NCBI GenBank assembly: GCA_033977485.1
Contig: CM066983.1
Span: forward strand, 106,979,580-107,043,579
DNA length: 64,000 nt
Source: Hydrangea macrophylla
Taxonomy: Eukaryota; Streptophyta; Magnoliopsida; Cornales; Hydrangeaceae
Reading direction: 5' to 3'
The translations under genes were made by a program, and so were the position numbers. Shown here piece after piece: positions 47,901 to 59,704 of the stretch (positions are counted from its first letter, which is position 1; each line of letters opens with the position of its first letter). A model generated the notes under the pieces. That model had not been told where the DNA came from and ran no database searches. It worked only from the letters and a program-made list of their open reading frames with translations.

Positions 47901-50900
47901 TTTACATTGTCAATTTCATTTTTATTTTGTTTGTTGTCCAGTGTTTGTTATTTTTTTTTTTTTCCATGGAAGAAGCAAATATGCATTGGATTCCTATAGA
48001 CATTATTGACCAGATTATGTTTTAGAATATATGTATATATATTTTAATACCATTTCTTGGATTGTCCTTTTGTATGGTGACTCTACCTCTTGTAACTCTA
48101 GAGTATCAAAAACTAACTTTGAAACTAAGACTGTTTGGTTTGCGGTTGCAGATTAAGAGAAGGAAAACTAGAAGGAAAGGAAAACAAGAAGGAATGTGTT
48201 TTCCTTTTGTTCAAACTTTAAATAACATTTAAACCAAAAAAAATTTCAATACATACTTGTAAGTGAATAAAAAGGGGAGGGTAGTGACTCACAAAATTCA
48301 AAAGTTCTAATGTATTTCTCACTATATTGTCTTTTCTTTCTTATTTTCCTTATTAATGAAGCAAAGAAAAGTGTTTCCTTTCTGTTTACCTTTCTTTTCC
48401 CTCACTATATATATGAACAAAACATGCCCTAAAGAAAAGGAGGAAAATTTGCTGGAACATTCTTTCAAATTCTTCAGTAATTTATGCGTAGAGATAGTGA
48501 CAAAGAACAGCTCAAATTAGGAGTTAGTTTTTTTAGATTCTTTAGTTTTCTATGCTTAGAGATGGTATTGGTAGAAGACAGCACCCCCTTTCCCCCTTGT
48601 TTGAATTATTTTTTTCGTTTCATAGATTATTGTTCACTTCTAGATTTATTGCTTTTCAGAAGACGAGTTATTTGGAGTTTCAGTTAGGACATACACAAAA
48701 CAAACTGCCAGGGTTATTCACTGCAAGTGGGGGTTGTCAAGAGCAAGCCATATTTGGTAATCATTCTATCAGATTTAACGATTTGTGCTTGGTGGATTTG
48801 GCATTGCAATCATCATAGTTTTAGATGGTCAAGATACCATGTCAGTAATATGGTATGGGATATATTCTTATTTTTACATGCCTTGTAGGACACAACCATG
48901 ATCCAGAATTGGGCAGGCAAGGATCTTCAAGAACCTTTGTTTTACAGATTTGGCATTGTTTTGTTGCTGTCTTCTGATAGATATGTACATGTACATACAC
49001 ATCTATCCATCTCCCTCTCTCCCAATATATATCATGCACACTTGTGTATATATCCATCTATGTATAATGTATGTATGTATACCCAGAAGTTATGAAGCAC
49101 GGACACACCGACATGACATGGGCACGTCGACATGACAAAGTCCTAATAAAACTGAACGTCGACACTTTAGAAAAAGTGTTCGTGAAGTGTCGTGTCGGTG
49201 TGTCAGACATGACACAATACGCGACATGTTACCTTCTTTGAAGTGTCTGTGCGTCCTAGCCCAGAAGTAATACATATGCACCATTGTACTAACATGACTT
49301 GAACCTTACACCTTCTTTGGCAGTAAAAGGAGATGTCACTCAAGCTAACAGCTTGTGGTTGTTCTCTACTGATGTGCCCCCTCAACAGAAAGCTTATAAA
49401 TGTTCAATTCATTTCTGCCCATACAAAAAGTTTGATATTATATCTTAGCTGATTAATTTGTTTACTGGTTTGTCTTTGCGGTAGTGTTACTGTGAAGATG
49501 GTTATCCTTTCCAGATCTTTTGCATGGAGGAGTATCTATTAGCTTACTTTAGGCTTATTACTAAATGCCTAAAAGGAGTTATTGTAGTAGTGGTTAACCC
49601 TGGAGTAGAGTAGTTATGTGACTGTAGGTTATCAGTTCAGATTTTAAATGTTTTTTTTTTAATTTTAATTTTTATTATTATTGACATTATGATAACTATT
49701 TATTTTAGCTGACGCACAGGGATGTATGGATGGGTTTGGTTCTTATCACGGAGTAAGATCAACCTGTTACGGGGATTTAGGATTTTATAATGTGTATTGA
49801 ACGTGCAAGGGTGTTGTAAGGATTTCCTTTTTCGTTTCGGATGGTGAAGTTTGCCTCAAATTTTTTTGACTCTGAACTTTATGATCTCCTTAATATGGTG
49901 GCGCGCAGCAGTTTTTGCCTTTATTTTTTCTCTAAGAAATTGAAGGTGTGAATAGATAATATTACACTTTAATTTTTAATTATTATTTTTATATTAGGTG
50001 CACACCTGATACGATTGGTTGGTACTTGAGCCAAGACTGGTTACCACTTTGTGCATTGTTAATAATAACAGAACGTGGATTAATTGGAGTAGACAATTGG
50101 TTTGATCCTTGAAATACTTTTCGAAACTAGTGGAACTCAGGAGGAAGTTGATCACGCTCCCTTTGGTTGTCAAGTAGAAATGACTCAGGAAGTTACTGTT
50201 GAAGTCCTAGGGGATAGTAATGGTAGGTTGGAATTGCCGTGTTAGTGTTTAATAACTATCCTTTTGATACTGATGTCAATGTGTGATTGCTTAGAGATTC
50301 TTGGTCAGCCCACAAATATTGAGTGGATGCTTTTCAGGTTTCAAAGGAAGTCCAAGAATAGCTGTTTTAGCCATTATCTTTCTTTCAAATACAGATAATG
50401 AGTCTTTGACTCAGAAGGACGGAAGATAATGTGTTACTTGTGTCGTGTTTGATACACAGACACGACACTTCGCGAACACTTTTCAGTGTCGACATGCAAA
50501 TTTTTTTTTGGGATTTTTCGTGTCGACGTGTCTAAAACACTTCGCAAACACTTTTCATTGGTGTTTGACAAGTTACATATTGCATTAAATCTTCGTTTGC
50601 TCGATTATATGTCATCCATATAATAAGAGGAGAATGCAAATTCGTGCATGGATCGAATTTACTAAACCTCCTATGGAGGTTTGTGATTACGTCTTCTCAT
50701 GTTTTGAACCTTTTTACTGACAACTGTAGAGCAGCAGACCACAAATCCATATTTATTGTGCAAGTGGTAAATTAAATGAATAAAGCTAATGATTGATTAG
50801 ATTAGTTAGATGTAAAAGGATGAAACCTTGGAAACTGTAGTTTAGTCATTTAGTGGACTTATATAGGCCACCTTAAGTGGATTGAAGAGTTCATTCTAAT

Positions 50901-53900
50901 CTACGAACAATCAGTTTGTCTTAGGTAGGTGTCAAGTTGTTTATCCCTATCCGTTATTTAGGGCCTGTTTGGATTCACTTCTTAAAATATACGTTTAGGC
51001 CCAAATATGCTTCCCGGACCCAAAACGATTATATTAGCATGTCTGGATTTTTGGAAGCACTTTAGGTCCCCAAAAACCTGTTTTGGCTGAAGCAGGTCCA
51101 GAGGCGATTTAGCCCAAACGTGATGCAGCAAGGAGGGTAAGGTTTTCAGTGAGTTCTTCGTAAATCTACCTTATCCTGTTGATTAGAGTTTCTGCTTTTT
51201 CCTAAACGCAAAAGCGACAACCAATATGAAAGGGCCCTTAATTCGAAAAAGATTCTTCCCATCTATTGCATTTGTGACAATATCTGTGTATTATATTGAA
51301 GTGCTAAACGTGGTTTTGTATTTGTGATCAGTTATAAAAATTCCTTTTAGTGAATTTCTGGACTAACATCTCTATGCTGTGCTTCTGATTTTCTCCTTGC
51401 ATCTTATTGACCATGAGCCTCTGGCAGTGTTCATGGTTTATGTTGAATTATTGTTCCTCCTGACCTTTATTCAGTTGTCTGTATAATTAAACCTTACAGT
51501 TGCTATGTTTCAGAAAGAGTTGCAGGTAGATGGTGCTCGATTTTTTGATATTGATACTTCAAGTCGAGTTGTTATTGTTGCTCGGAGGCTGTCTGGGATG
51601 GGCGGAACGCATGTCCTTACTAAGGTATAATTTTTACATGAGAATCTGCTTTACTGGCATTTTAACTCTACAAACATTTTTCCAAGCTAATGTGAACCTT
51701 GGTGTTCTCGCAGATGAGCTTGATAGCTCCTCATGAAGGAGAACATATTCAGCTTCCAGTTAGTACAAAAGCCACTAAGGACCTACGTGTCTCCCCTCAT
51801 GGCAGGCTTGCATTATTGGCGTCATTGGGGAAGAAATTATCAGTTCTCAGGTAGAGCTGCTCTTTTCACTTCGTGAATATGTTCTTTTGTACACTTCTCT
51901 TCTCCCTAGAGGTAATTTTTCAGTTGGTTGTTTCATTTGTTTCAGTACGGAAAGCAACAATATCATCCTTGCTTATGATTTACCGGTAAAATTTCTGGCC
52001 ATATCTTATGATTCTATTTGTCATTATTTTTTTCATTTTTGTTTATAATAAGGTTAGTGTGCTTGGTTCACGTCACTTTCTGAAATTGTGTTCTATTAGA
52101 ATAGTGGGAAAATTTCTCTGCACATTCCATTAACTGAAGATATATGAACCTGCGGAGAAAGGAATGTTAGTTACAATCTTCTAGACTTCCATCGGAGCGT
52201 TTACTTTCTTATTTCTTGCTATCATAAACAATCATAAACAATCGGATTCTTTCATGATTTTTTTTCAATTTTTTCTGTTTTTCGTCTAATTAAATACTTG
52301 TGCTAATTAACATTGTAATTCCAGGCTGCTGCTTGGTCATGTGCATGGGATCTCAATAGTTCACATTATATATATGCGGGATTACAGGTTATACCGTTTG
52401 TCTTGTTCTTTAATAGTATCCTGTTTAGCTGATGAGCCAAGCTAGCCAGGGGCGGAGCCAGAAATTTTGGTCAGGGGGGGCCTAAGCCACACAGGGGTTC
52501 GGGGGCAGCGCCCCCGAAGCGATTTTTTTGGGGTCTATTTATGCATAATTGGCGATTTTTTTAGGGGCTACTTGTATATAATTACGATTTTTATGGGATA
52601 TGTTTATAATATGAGTCTATTTGGAGACATGTAAATATTGTATAGTGTGTTTCAAAATTCTAGGGGGGACTATTTCTAAAACGTATAAAATTCTCACACT
52701 AAAAGTGTAATTTTCAAAATTCTAGGCGTATTTCCTTTAAGTTGTATGTACATGTAAATCAATATACATGTAGTTGATGACATTAAATTAGGCATTTAAC
52801 CCCTTTGAGAGGCCTAAACATAAGTTGAAGGGGGGCCTAAACATAAGTTAAGGGGGGTTTAAATGTAAAACCTATAACAAATATAGGGTAAAATTTTTCC
52901 TCCCAAAAAGTGAGTGGGGGCACGTGCCCCCACTGGCCCTGGAATACCTCCGCCCCTGAAGCTAGCGTTATATGAATTTACATTGGTTATAATTATTCAA
53001 ATTACATGCAGAACGGAATGCTTTTGGTGTTTGATATGCGTCAAACTATGCGGCCTGTCGAATCAATGATTGGATTGACTTGCAACCCAATTCATACTGT
53101 GTTCCCTCTTTCACCGGATAGCTCTCTTCCTTGTGGAATAAGAACCCTCTTAACTGCCTCTTCAGTTGGCCTGAGTCAGTGGAACTTTGGTGGCACTGGA
53201 GAAAGGTAGGTCCTGTGAAGTGTGAAGCTTCATACTATGTCCTTGATCTTCATACCAGTATTGCTAGTTATATTTGTAAATATTCATAATATTGATTGTG
53301 TTGAGATAACAATAAGGTTACAAGTGAGGCCTATATATAGGTAACAACTTAAAATGGAAAATACTAAATCGCCCATAGGGCTTACATAATCAATAACCTA
53401 AGTAATGACCTAAGCCCTAAATACTAAATGACTATTCTATCCTCTAACACTCCCCCTCAAACTGAAGGTGGAAATGAAATTACAACCGAAGTTTGGAAAG
53501 GGATTACAACCGAAAAACAACTCTCAACCATTGGAAAGAAAAACTTCAACTTCAGGGTTGGCACGAATAACTCTCGACTTCACTGACTGAGTGTGCTGGC
53601 AATGCAACTTGTGGCTGAACGATAACCGTTGAACAACAACGATCCAAACAGAAGCTTGTTAGCAAACCTCGACCATACGGGGCCGGTAAAGAGTGGTTCT
53701 CGATTTCACGAAGACAATCGGCAAGGGAACACTCTCAATCTCTCGAAAAAGATTGGCAAAAAAGGACAAGATTCTTCTCGATCTCACAATATTGATCGGG
53801 AAGTAGAAACTCTCAATCACAAAGAAGATTGGCAACAAACACTCTCAACCTTACAAGAAGATTGGCATAATATCACTATAACTTTGGCTTGGGGCACACC

Positions 53901-54611
53901 TCTCAATCTTACAAGAAGATTGGCATAATATCACTATGATTTTGGCTTGGGGCACACCTCTACTATTCTCCCCCTCAAACTGAAGGTAGGAGCTATGAAG
54001 CACCGACACGGACACGCGACACGGATACGACACGACTCGAATACGTCGACACGACATTTCTCCAAAAAGCATGATACGATACGTCGGGGACACGATTTCT
54101 CTAAAATATTTTTTAAAAATATATATTTACCATGTCTAATCAAAATTGGCATAAAAGCACATAAATCACAACAATATTGTGACATTATCAATAACACAGC
54201 CAATGAATAAAAGCATATACCGCCAAGACCACTTTGGTCTAGTGGCATCACTTCACCTCTCCCAAGTGGGAGGTGGAGGGTTCGAATCTCCCCAGGGGGA
54301 GTGGGGAGGAGATTTTCTCCTCCTCTTGCATTGTAGAACTGGCCCTGTTCCCTAGTCTGTAGAGATCTGTTGGGCTATATCTTGCTTGGGTTGTGTGTGT
54401 GGGTGTGTGTGTGTGCGTTCCCCCAGGTAAGTGATCCAAAAAAAAAAAAAAAGCATATACCACATAAAACCCTAATGGACAACAATATAAAACATATACA
54501 TCAGATATCCAACCATAGTTTGGAGTTAAAAGTTTAAAACCCGAGATTGAAACATCCTGATTTAAAAACCACTAATCTCTTACTATGGCTAAGTTCCACA
54601 AAAGTGTAAGA

Positions 54612-54643
<32 letters not shown>

Positions 54644-57600
54644 CGTAACGAGAAAGATAATAAAAGTTTTTTTTTTATATCTTTTAAAGAGTGAAGTTCT
54701 TTTATTTTTGTTTACAGCCCATATTTTATTTTAAAAAACTTTCATATACATCCAAAATTTATAAAAACTTTTGAAAAATTAGAGTTTTACCCCCAATATT
54801 TCAATGTAAGTGTATAAAAATACCCATTTCGTGTCCCGCACGTGTCGGGAGTGTGTCAGAAACGTGTCGGAAGCGTGTCGGTAACGTGTCGGAAGCGTGT
54901 CGGGAACGTGTCGGGAGCGTGTCAGGAGCGTGTCGGACCAAGAAAATGGAATAAAATAATAGGACTCGTGTCGGGAACGTGTCGAGAGCGTGTCGGGAGC
55001 GTGTCGTGTCGTATCAGTGTCAGATTCGATGTCGACACTGATACGAGAGCCAAAATAGAGTGTCGGTGCTTCATAGGGTAGGAGTGAACATGAATACCGA
55101 AGTTTGGAAGGAAAGCCAAACAAGCCTTTGAAGACATAACAGATCTGGTTCTTGAGTTGCATGAACAAATGGTTTAGGTTTCTCGATTACACAAGAAAAA
55201 TCGGCGAAGGAGGGTTTTGATAAAATCGAAAGCAAGCAGAACCAAATCTCTTAAACAAAACTAGATCGGAAAATAGAATTAAAAAGAAAGCAGCAAGCAA
55301 AAAAAAAAGACTATGAACAGTGCTGCGTGAACAGTAAATTCGATGAATAGTGCTGGGAATAGTAACTTTGATGAACAGTAACCCGATGAACAGTATGGTG
55401 AATAGTGTGATGAACAGTGACATAAACAGTGTCGAATGAATAGTGCCGATGAACAGTGGCGGCTGAAACTTATTTCCGACAATATTAGGGACTCGATGAT
55501 GGGTCGGCAAAGATGAAAAATAAGAAGGCTACTAGAATTCCGACCGGAGGCAGTCCCAAAATAGGGTTTGGCTTTGATACCATGTAAATATGCATAATAT
55601 TGATTGTGTTGAGATAACAATAAGGTTACAAGAGAGGCTTATATATAGGTAACAACTTAAAATGGAAAATACTAAATTGCCCATAGGGCTTACATAATCA
55701 TTGACCTAAGTAATGACCTAAGCCCTAAATACTAAATGACTATTCTATCCTCTAACAATATTGATATAGGAGTATCATGTAACTTAGAATTCTTTTTAAG
55801 GTTTCATCTGTCCTACTGAAACGGGAAGTTGTATTATATAGAAATCAGCTACTTTCGATCATTAACTAAATCTTTTTTCTTTGATAATTTAAACTACTCA
55901 CTCCAGAAATAAGTTTGATGCCTGAAATTATTCTTGCTTGTTTTCAAGGATCGCAATACAGCTCGTCATGAGTCCCCTTATGGAACTATTTTTTCCACCT
56001 TAATTTCTATGATCCTGTTGAAGTCAGATGGTGATTTTTTAACAGTTCATAGTTTCTTTTCACATGGTGTACATTTCTTTCAGTTTCTGTGTTTTGTTGC
56101 ATATTACAATGACTGCCTCCTGAAATTGGTTCCGTGGTGTAAATAATTAAGTTTAATTGCTTCTTTTTTTTTTTTTTTAGCATTATTAGAATTTATCCGT
56201 TCTAATTAATGCTTAACTGTAAAATGTAGTCATGAGAGGAGGTTAGAGTTTGAATATACCAACAAAAAAAAAAAGATGAGGAGAAAAGAAAATGTGACAA
56301 AAGTTGAAATAGATCAGAATTTGAATTCGATTTACTCCTTTTAATATAACTTTTTTGACTAGGAAGGAATATTTGTGTTATTTTATGCTTAATTACTCAT
56401 GAGCAGAGTGGATTAAGCTGAGATGTGCTTTTGGCACATCGTGGGATTGACATATACCTTTGAGTTGAAAAGGAACTTTTGTTAAAGAGCTATTAGACTA
56501 CCATGCTTTGTAATAGATACAAATGTTGAGCGTTTGAGAAATAACATATACGGAGTATATATATATATATATATATATGAAATGATGCAGCTGAAATGCA
56601 GCTGTTGAAGTGAATTTCTGGTAAGACAAGATAAGCTACTTTATCAAGAACACATTCGTGGTGATACAGTGAGGGGACTAAGTAATTGGTTTGACCATGT
56701 GCAACGCCAATAGTTTGGCTTTAGAGAATGGAATATTGAAATAGATATTGAGTAGCCAACCTCCAATAGTGTCAAATATTTGTTTACTTATAACAAATGT
56801 AAGAGACGAGTTATATTTCTTAGGATGGCTCGCATACATCAAAATTATAGTTATGGTTTTGAGAAACGAAAAAGAGTGAAGAGAGCTCAAAACTGTGACT
56901 GAAATCCTGAGAACTTGGGGATATTCATTTGGGGTAAATATGGTTTAGTCCATTTTAGAGTACTTTTTAAGAATTAGGTCCAACTAGGAATTTTTTCACC
57001 CTCACATACAAAACTGGGCAAAAAAATCTCTGACGACTTTGAGAAATTTCACAAGAAAAGTTAACCAAAAAAAGTTGGGCATTTTTTGTAGTTGTGTGTG
57101 AAATTTCTCGAAGTCGTCAGGATTTTTTTGCCCAGGTTATATTGAGGGATTTTTACTATAAAGTTTCCATTGTGTCCTCTAACCAATATCTGTTCCTAGC
57201 GGGGAACTTAACACTAATTAACCCTATTCAATTTTGGTGAAATTAGATGTTGCTTTTGTTAAAATTAGTGGATATTGTTTCAGAGACTATAATCATGTGG
57301 ATTATTTAAGTCATCTCTTCGTCATCAATATCAGAATCTGTGGAGTGTCTTTGCCGTTTCTTTTTTCTGCTTATGATGGAATTTTAATCATTTGTCAACT
57401 TTTTTTGAAGGCCAATTTTGATTCCTGAATCGGAGAATCAAGGAGTTTGTATATCTCTTGCTTGTAGCGCTGGTAGTGATGACATTGTGGCTTCATTCCG
57501 TCCCAAAGTTGGGATATCTAGTGACTTGGCAGTTTCTCAAGCGTTACTTACCCCTCCTACCTCTCTCATGGGACAAGTAGTTCAAGGTTCCCACGTTGTT

Positions 57601-57903
57601 TATAGAAGAGTGGGTAGCGGAGGTTATCAGAAGTTAGGATCTACGTGTGCCAATGTGAATGATATTCGGCTGCCAAAATCTATAATTATGGAAAGAGAGA
57701 ATCAATCCCCATTGTTTGCTTCTGGGGATGAAGTAACGGGTGAATTGGTCTTGCAAGAATTGCCATCTCTAATGGTGGTTCAGCATCTCAAGTCTCGGAA
57801 ACATCCTATTCGTGATGTGAAGTACACACAAGCCTTGAGCTCGGGATTACTAAGTTGTTTAACGGAGGACAAATTGCAATTTTTCTCTCCCGGCCTCTTG
57901 TGA
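41965..57903 (+). CDS. RFWD3-like RING/WD40 E3 ubiquitin ligase
   Basis: Eleven exons: 41965-42434, 46355-46430, 46529-46618, 46700-46744, 47407-47487, 51514-51624, 51714-51850, 51946-51985, 52325-52387, 53012-53205 and 57411-57903. Phases agree and the CDS is 1800 bases, 599 aa. Residues 30-60 are an Asp/Glu run. The RING starts at C141-SIC144, continues GDHQIC and C161-GH163, then C169-IKRW, and closes with C183-PQC186. The Cys usual after the His is Gly (G166), as I recall for animal RFWD3. Exons 3-6 look helical or coiled. The WD40 part begins near 290, with WSCAWDLNSSHYIYAGLQNG at 354-373. Animal RFWD3 ubiquitylates RPA and RAD51 at stalled forks; that role here is inferred. Intron 5 uses a GC donor. 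Introns 1, 5 and 10 are about 3.9-4.2 kb. Confidence 0.93.
44071..44247. mobile_element. hAT-type MITE in intron 1
   Basis: 177 bases with inverted ends CTATGTTACCC, flanked by the perfect 8-bp TSD GGCATTGT at 44063-44070 and 44248-44255. ACCCGACAC and ACCCGTACC motifs are repeated inside. No coding capacity. Confidence 0.88.
44827..45330 (-). mobile_element. LINE 3' fragment in intron 1
   Basis: On the minus strand, the translation contains MIRWMCGKTRKGRIRNEHI, a hallmark of the C-terminal end of plant LINE reverse transcriptase, followed by IEDKLREIDLDG. The 3' non-coding end reads CCGACCCCAACTGATTGGG and finishes in a TTTGG-rich tail at about 44830. It is 5'-truncated near a TAT/TTG microsatellite at 45228-45270. 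Confidence 0.82.
46805..46850. repeat. TA microsatellite in intron 4
   Basis: A short pure AT dinucleotide run about 85 bases downstream of the exon 4 donor. Similar runs occur at 47731-47755 in intron 5. Confidence 0.7.
49090..49259. mobile_element. Short hAT-type MITE in intron 5, relative of the 1.08 kb element
   Basis: Ends TTATGAAGCACGGACAC and, complemented, CTAGGACGCACAGACAC; both are variants of the CTATGAAGCACCGACAC terminus of the element at 53993. The 8-bp TSD CCCAGAAG is perfect at 49082-49089 and 49260-49267. The interior is GTGTCG/CGACAC-rich. Confidence 0.85.
52447..52958. mobile_element. hAT-type element in intron 9
   Basis: Ends CAGGGGCGGAGCCAGAAAT and CTCCGCCCCTG, 512 bases. 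The perfect 8-bp TSD AAGCTAGC is at 52439-52446 and 52959-52966. It has GGGGGCCTAA and CGCCCCCG motifs near the ends. No ORF. CAGGGGCGGAGCC is a recurrent plant hAT terminus. Confidence 0.9.
54222..54450 (+). mobile_element. tRNA-derived SINE
   Basis: A-box TGGTCTAGTGGC at 54235-54246 and B-box GGTTCGAATCTC at 54279-54290 form an internal Pol III promoter. The body has a TGTG-rich 3' part and ends in a poly(A) tail from 54438. The TSD AAGCATATACC (AAAAGCATATACC if tail bases are counted) lies at 54211-54221 and 54451-54461. An intact TSD and pure tail suggest a recent insertion. Confidence 0.9.
54841..55013. repeat. 12-bp CGTGTCGGGAAC tandem array
   Basis: Eight or nine units run from 54841 to 54937, and four more from 54966 to 55013 after a short AT-rich break. 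They are part of the 1.08 kb hAT-type element. Confidence 0.8.
57014..57135. mobile_element. Fold-back MITE in intron 10
   Basis: The arms CTGGGCAAAAAAATCTCTGA and, complemented, CTGGGCAAAAAAATCCTGAC extend about 40 bases through GAAATTTCAC. The loop is about 45 bases. No convincing TSD was found. It ends about 275 bases before the final exon. Confidence 0.7.
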
Positions 57904-58573
57904 ATCAAAGGTATCTTATTGAGTTATTTCATTCAGTTTTGAATTTTTGTGATTTGAGTTTATTCATTATTGCTCTACTTAGTTCATGGATTTACTGAGG
58001 GAAATGAAAGTATAACACTAAGCTTTGTTTGGTTCTTGGATTTAGCGAGGGAAAAGGAAGGAAAACATAGTGGCAATTCGTTTCCTTTTTTGGTTAATAA
58101 GGAAAACGATGAGGAAAATGGGAAAAAAAAAAAAAAAAAAAGAAAAAGAAAAAGAAAAAAAAAGAAGAGAATTAGTTGAGACAAATTAAAATTTTTAAAT
58201 GTTGTGAGTCGATTCCTTTCTTGTATTCAAATATTACAGTTATTTTAATTTTTGTTTTTATTTAAGCATGAAGGAAACACAAGGAAAAACGCGAGGGTAC
58301 TAGTTTTCCTTTGTGTTCTCCTTTACCTTCTCCTTTCCCTCGCGAAATCCATGAGCCAAACAAAGCCCAAGGAAAACACCTTTCTTTAATTGGTTACAAA
58401 AAGGACAACATTGAGAAAAAAACATGAAGGAAAAGGAAAACAGAGAAAAATCTGAAGGTAAAGAAAAAATAGTAAGAAGGAAAAGAAAACATAGTGAGAA
58501 AATATAAAGGAAAACACATTTCTGTGCTTGCATTTCGTGACAACCCCCCACCCTCCCATATACCCCTCCCTCT

Positions 58574-58596
58574 CCCCCCCCCCCCCCCCCCCCCCC
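58574..58596. repeat. Run of 23 C
   Basis: An uninterrupted homopolymer within a CCCTCCC-rich stretch in the presumed 3' UTR intron of the E3 ligase gene. Length is likely unstable or misread in assembly. Confidence 0.85.
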
Positions 58597-59581
58597 TCTT
58601 AAGTTACAATTATATTCTGAACTACATTTATTTATTTTATTTCAAAATTTAATGTGATTTAAGTGTGGAGGAAAATAAAAGGAATCTAGTCCTTTAGCCT
58701 TTCTTTTCCTTCTTTTGATCCACAAATCTAACAGAGCCTGTATAGACCAATTAGTTATTGTAATCATTCCAGCAATAGCATGTGATTATTACTGTCAATT
58801 CTTTTTTTTACCTTGGTATAATCATTCCAGCAATGTAATGCAAACATCTTAAATTTTGTTGCAGGCAGTGTATTAGCTGGCAATCGACTGACTTTCATGT
58901 GCATATTCTCCTCTTTTTTGCTATATAGGGGGCCGTATCAAACAGTTTTGTAAGTGCACAAAGGTGCTTTAAGCATATGTCCTTGTGAATCTGCGATGAT
59001 TGATATTTTCTTTTCTGTTCTGTTCTGTACTTATCATTTCTTTGCCTTGTTGGGTTAAGTTATTGAATCTTTTGGTATAGGAATTAGAATTGTAAAGTTG
59101 ATCTTCCTAATTGTTACCAACCAAGCAAGATGGTTCTATGTACAGGGGCTGTGTAGTTGAAGTAATTTATAGTGCAATGTCTTACATGAGTTATGTATAT
59201 TAGAATAACATATAATTCCCCTTACATTCGACAGTGATGTTGATCCAATGCAATTTTGCTCCTTGTTGCAACTAATTTTTATGGTGGATAATGCAAATTC
59301 TAAGTAAAGAAAAATGGAAAGAATGAAGAAGTGAAATAAAAAGGGTAAATTGTATTTTTCACCCTTGAAGTTTGGGTTATTTGACACTTAGACCCTAACA
59401 TTTCAAATGTGGCATTTTGGTCCCTAAAGTTTCACAACTGCAGCCAAAAGTCCAATTAGCCATCTAGTGAAGAATAATTGTCATTAAAAGTAAAAATTTC
59501 ATTGCAAAAAGTTTTCGAGGGACTAAATTGCAATTCATCCACCCAAATTTTGGCGGTGAAAAATGCAATTGATTAATGATT

Positions 59582-59704
59582 GGTGCACATAAAGTGTGCA
59601 CATAAAGATTTAGGTTATTCATTTTGGTGGATCCCATGTATGGAGGCACGGGTTCTACTGAAATGAATGACTCAGATCTTTATGTACACACTTTATGTGC
59701 ACAT
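59582..59704. mobile_element. Fold-back MITE
   Basis: 30-base arms (TGGTGCACATAAAGTGTG, then CACATAAAGAT) are mirrored by ATCTTTATGTACACAC at 59675. The inner part is also partly complementary (ATTCATTT near 59617, AAATGAAT near 59661). Outer boundary and TSD are not certain. Confidence 0.7.

Larger units (their letters stand above)
53993..55076. mobile_element. hAT-type non-autonomous element inside the LTR element
   Basis: 17-bp inverted ends CTATGAAGCACCGACAC and the perfect 8-bp TSD GGTAGGAG at 53985-53992 and 55077-55084. The right subterminal region is a tandem array of a 12-bp unit, CGTGTCGGGAAC and variants, at 54841-55013. CGACACG motifs mirror it near the left end. Such arrays are usual transposase-binding zones. 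It has no transposase and itself hosts a SINE at 54222-54450. Confidence 0.9.
53275..55757 (-). mobile_element. Short non-autonomous LTR element in intron 10
   Basis: LTRs of 175 bases at 53275-53449 and 55583-55757, nearly identical, with the 5-bp TSD ATATT at 53270-53274 and 55758-55762. On the minus strand, the primer site TGGTATCAAAGCC abuts the LTR directly at 55582. A polypurine tract (TTTGAGGGGGAG) abuts the other LTR at 53450. There is no coding domain. Without the hAT-type insertion the element is only about 1.4 kb, within the range of TRIM-type elements. It lies antisense to the host gene. Confidence 0.92.

Noticed and set aside
48125..48435. Segment with CTGTTTGGTTTGCGG at one end and AACAAAACATGCCC at the other
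   Set aside because: The pairing is weak and no TSD is visible; could be an old MITE but unsupported.
50435..50580. CGACAC-rich segment resembling the 53993 hAT-type family
   Set aside because: Ends and an 8-bp TSD could not be defined, so it is mentioned only as a possible relic.
54842..55168. ORFs with repeated CQERVG or RHVPDT words
   Set aside because: These are products of the 12-bp CGTGTCGGGAAC array, not proteins.
57970..58184. Lys-rich plus-strand and Phe-rich minus-strand ORFs
   Set aside because: They come from an A-rich run inside a MITE in the 3' UTR region.
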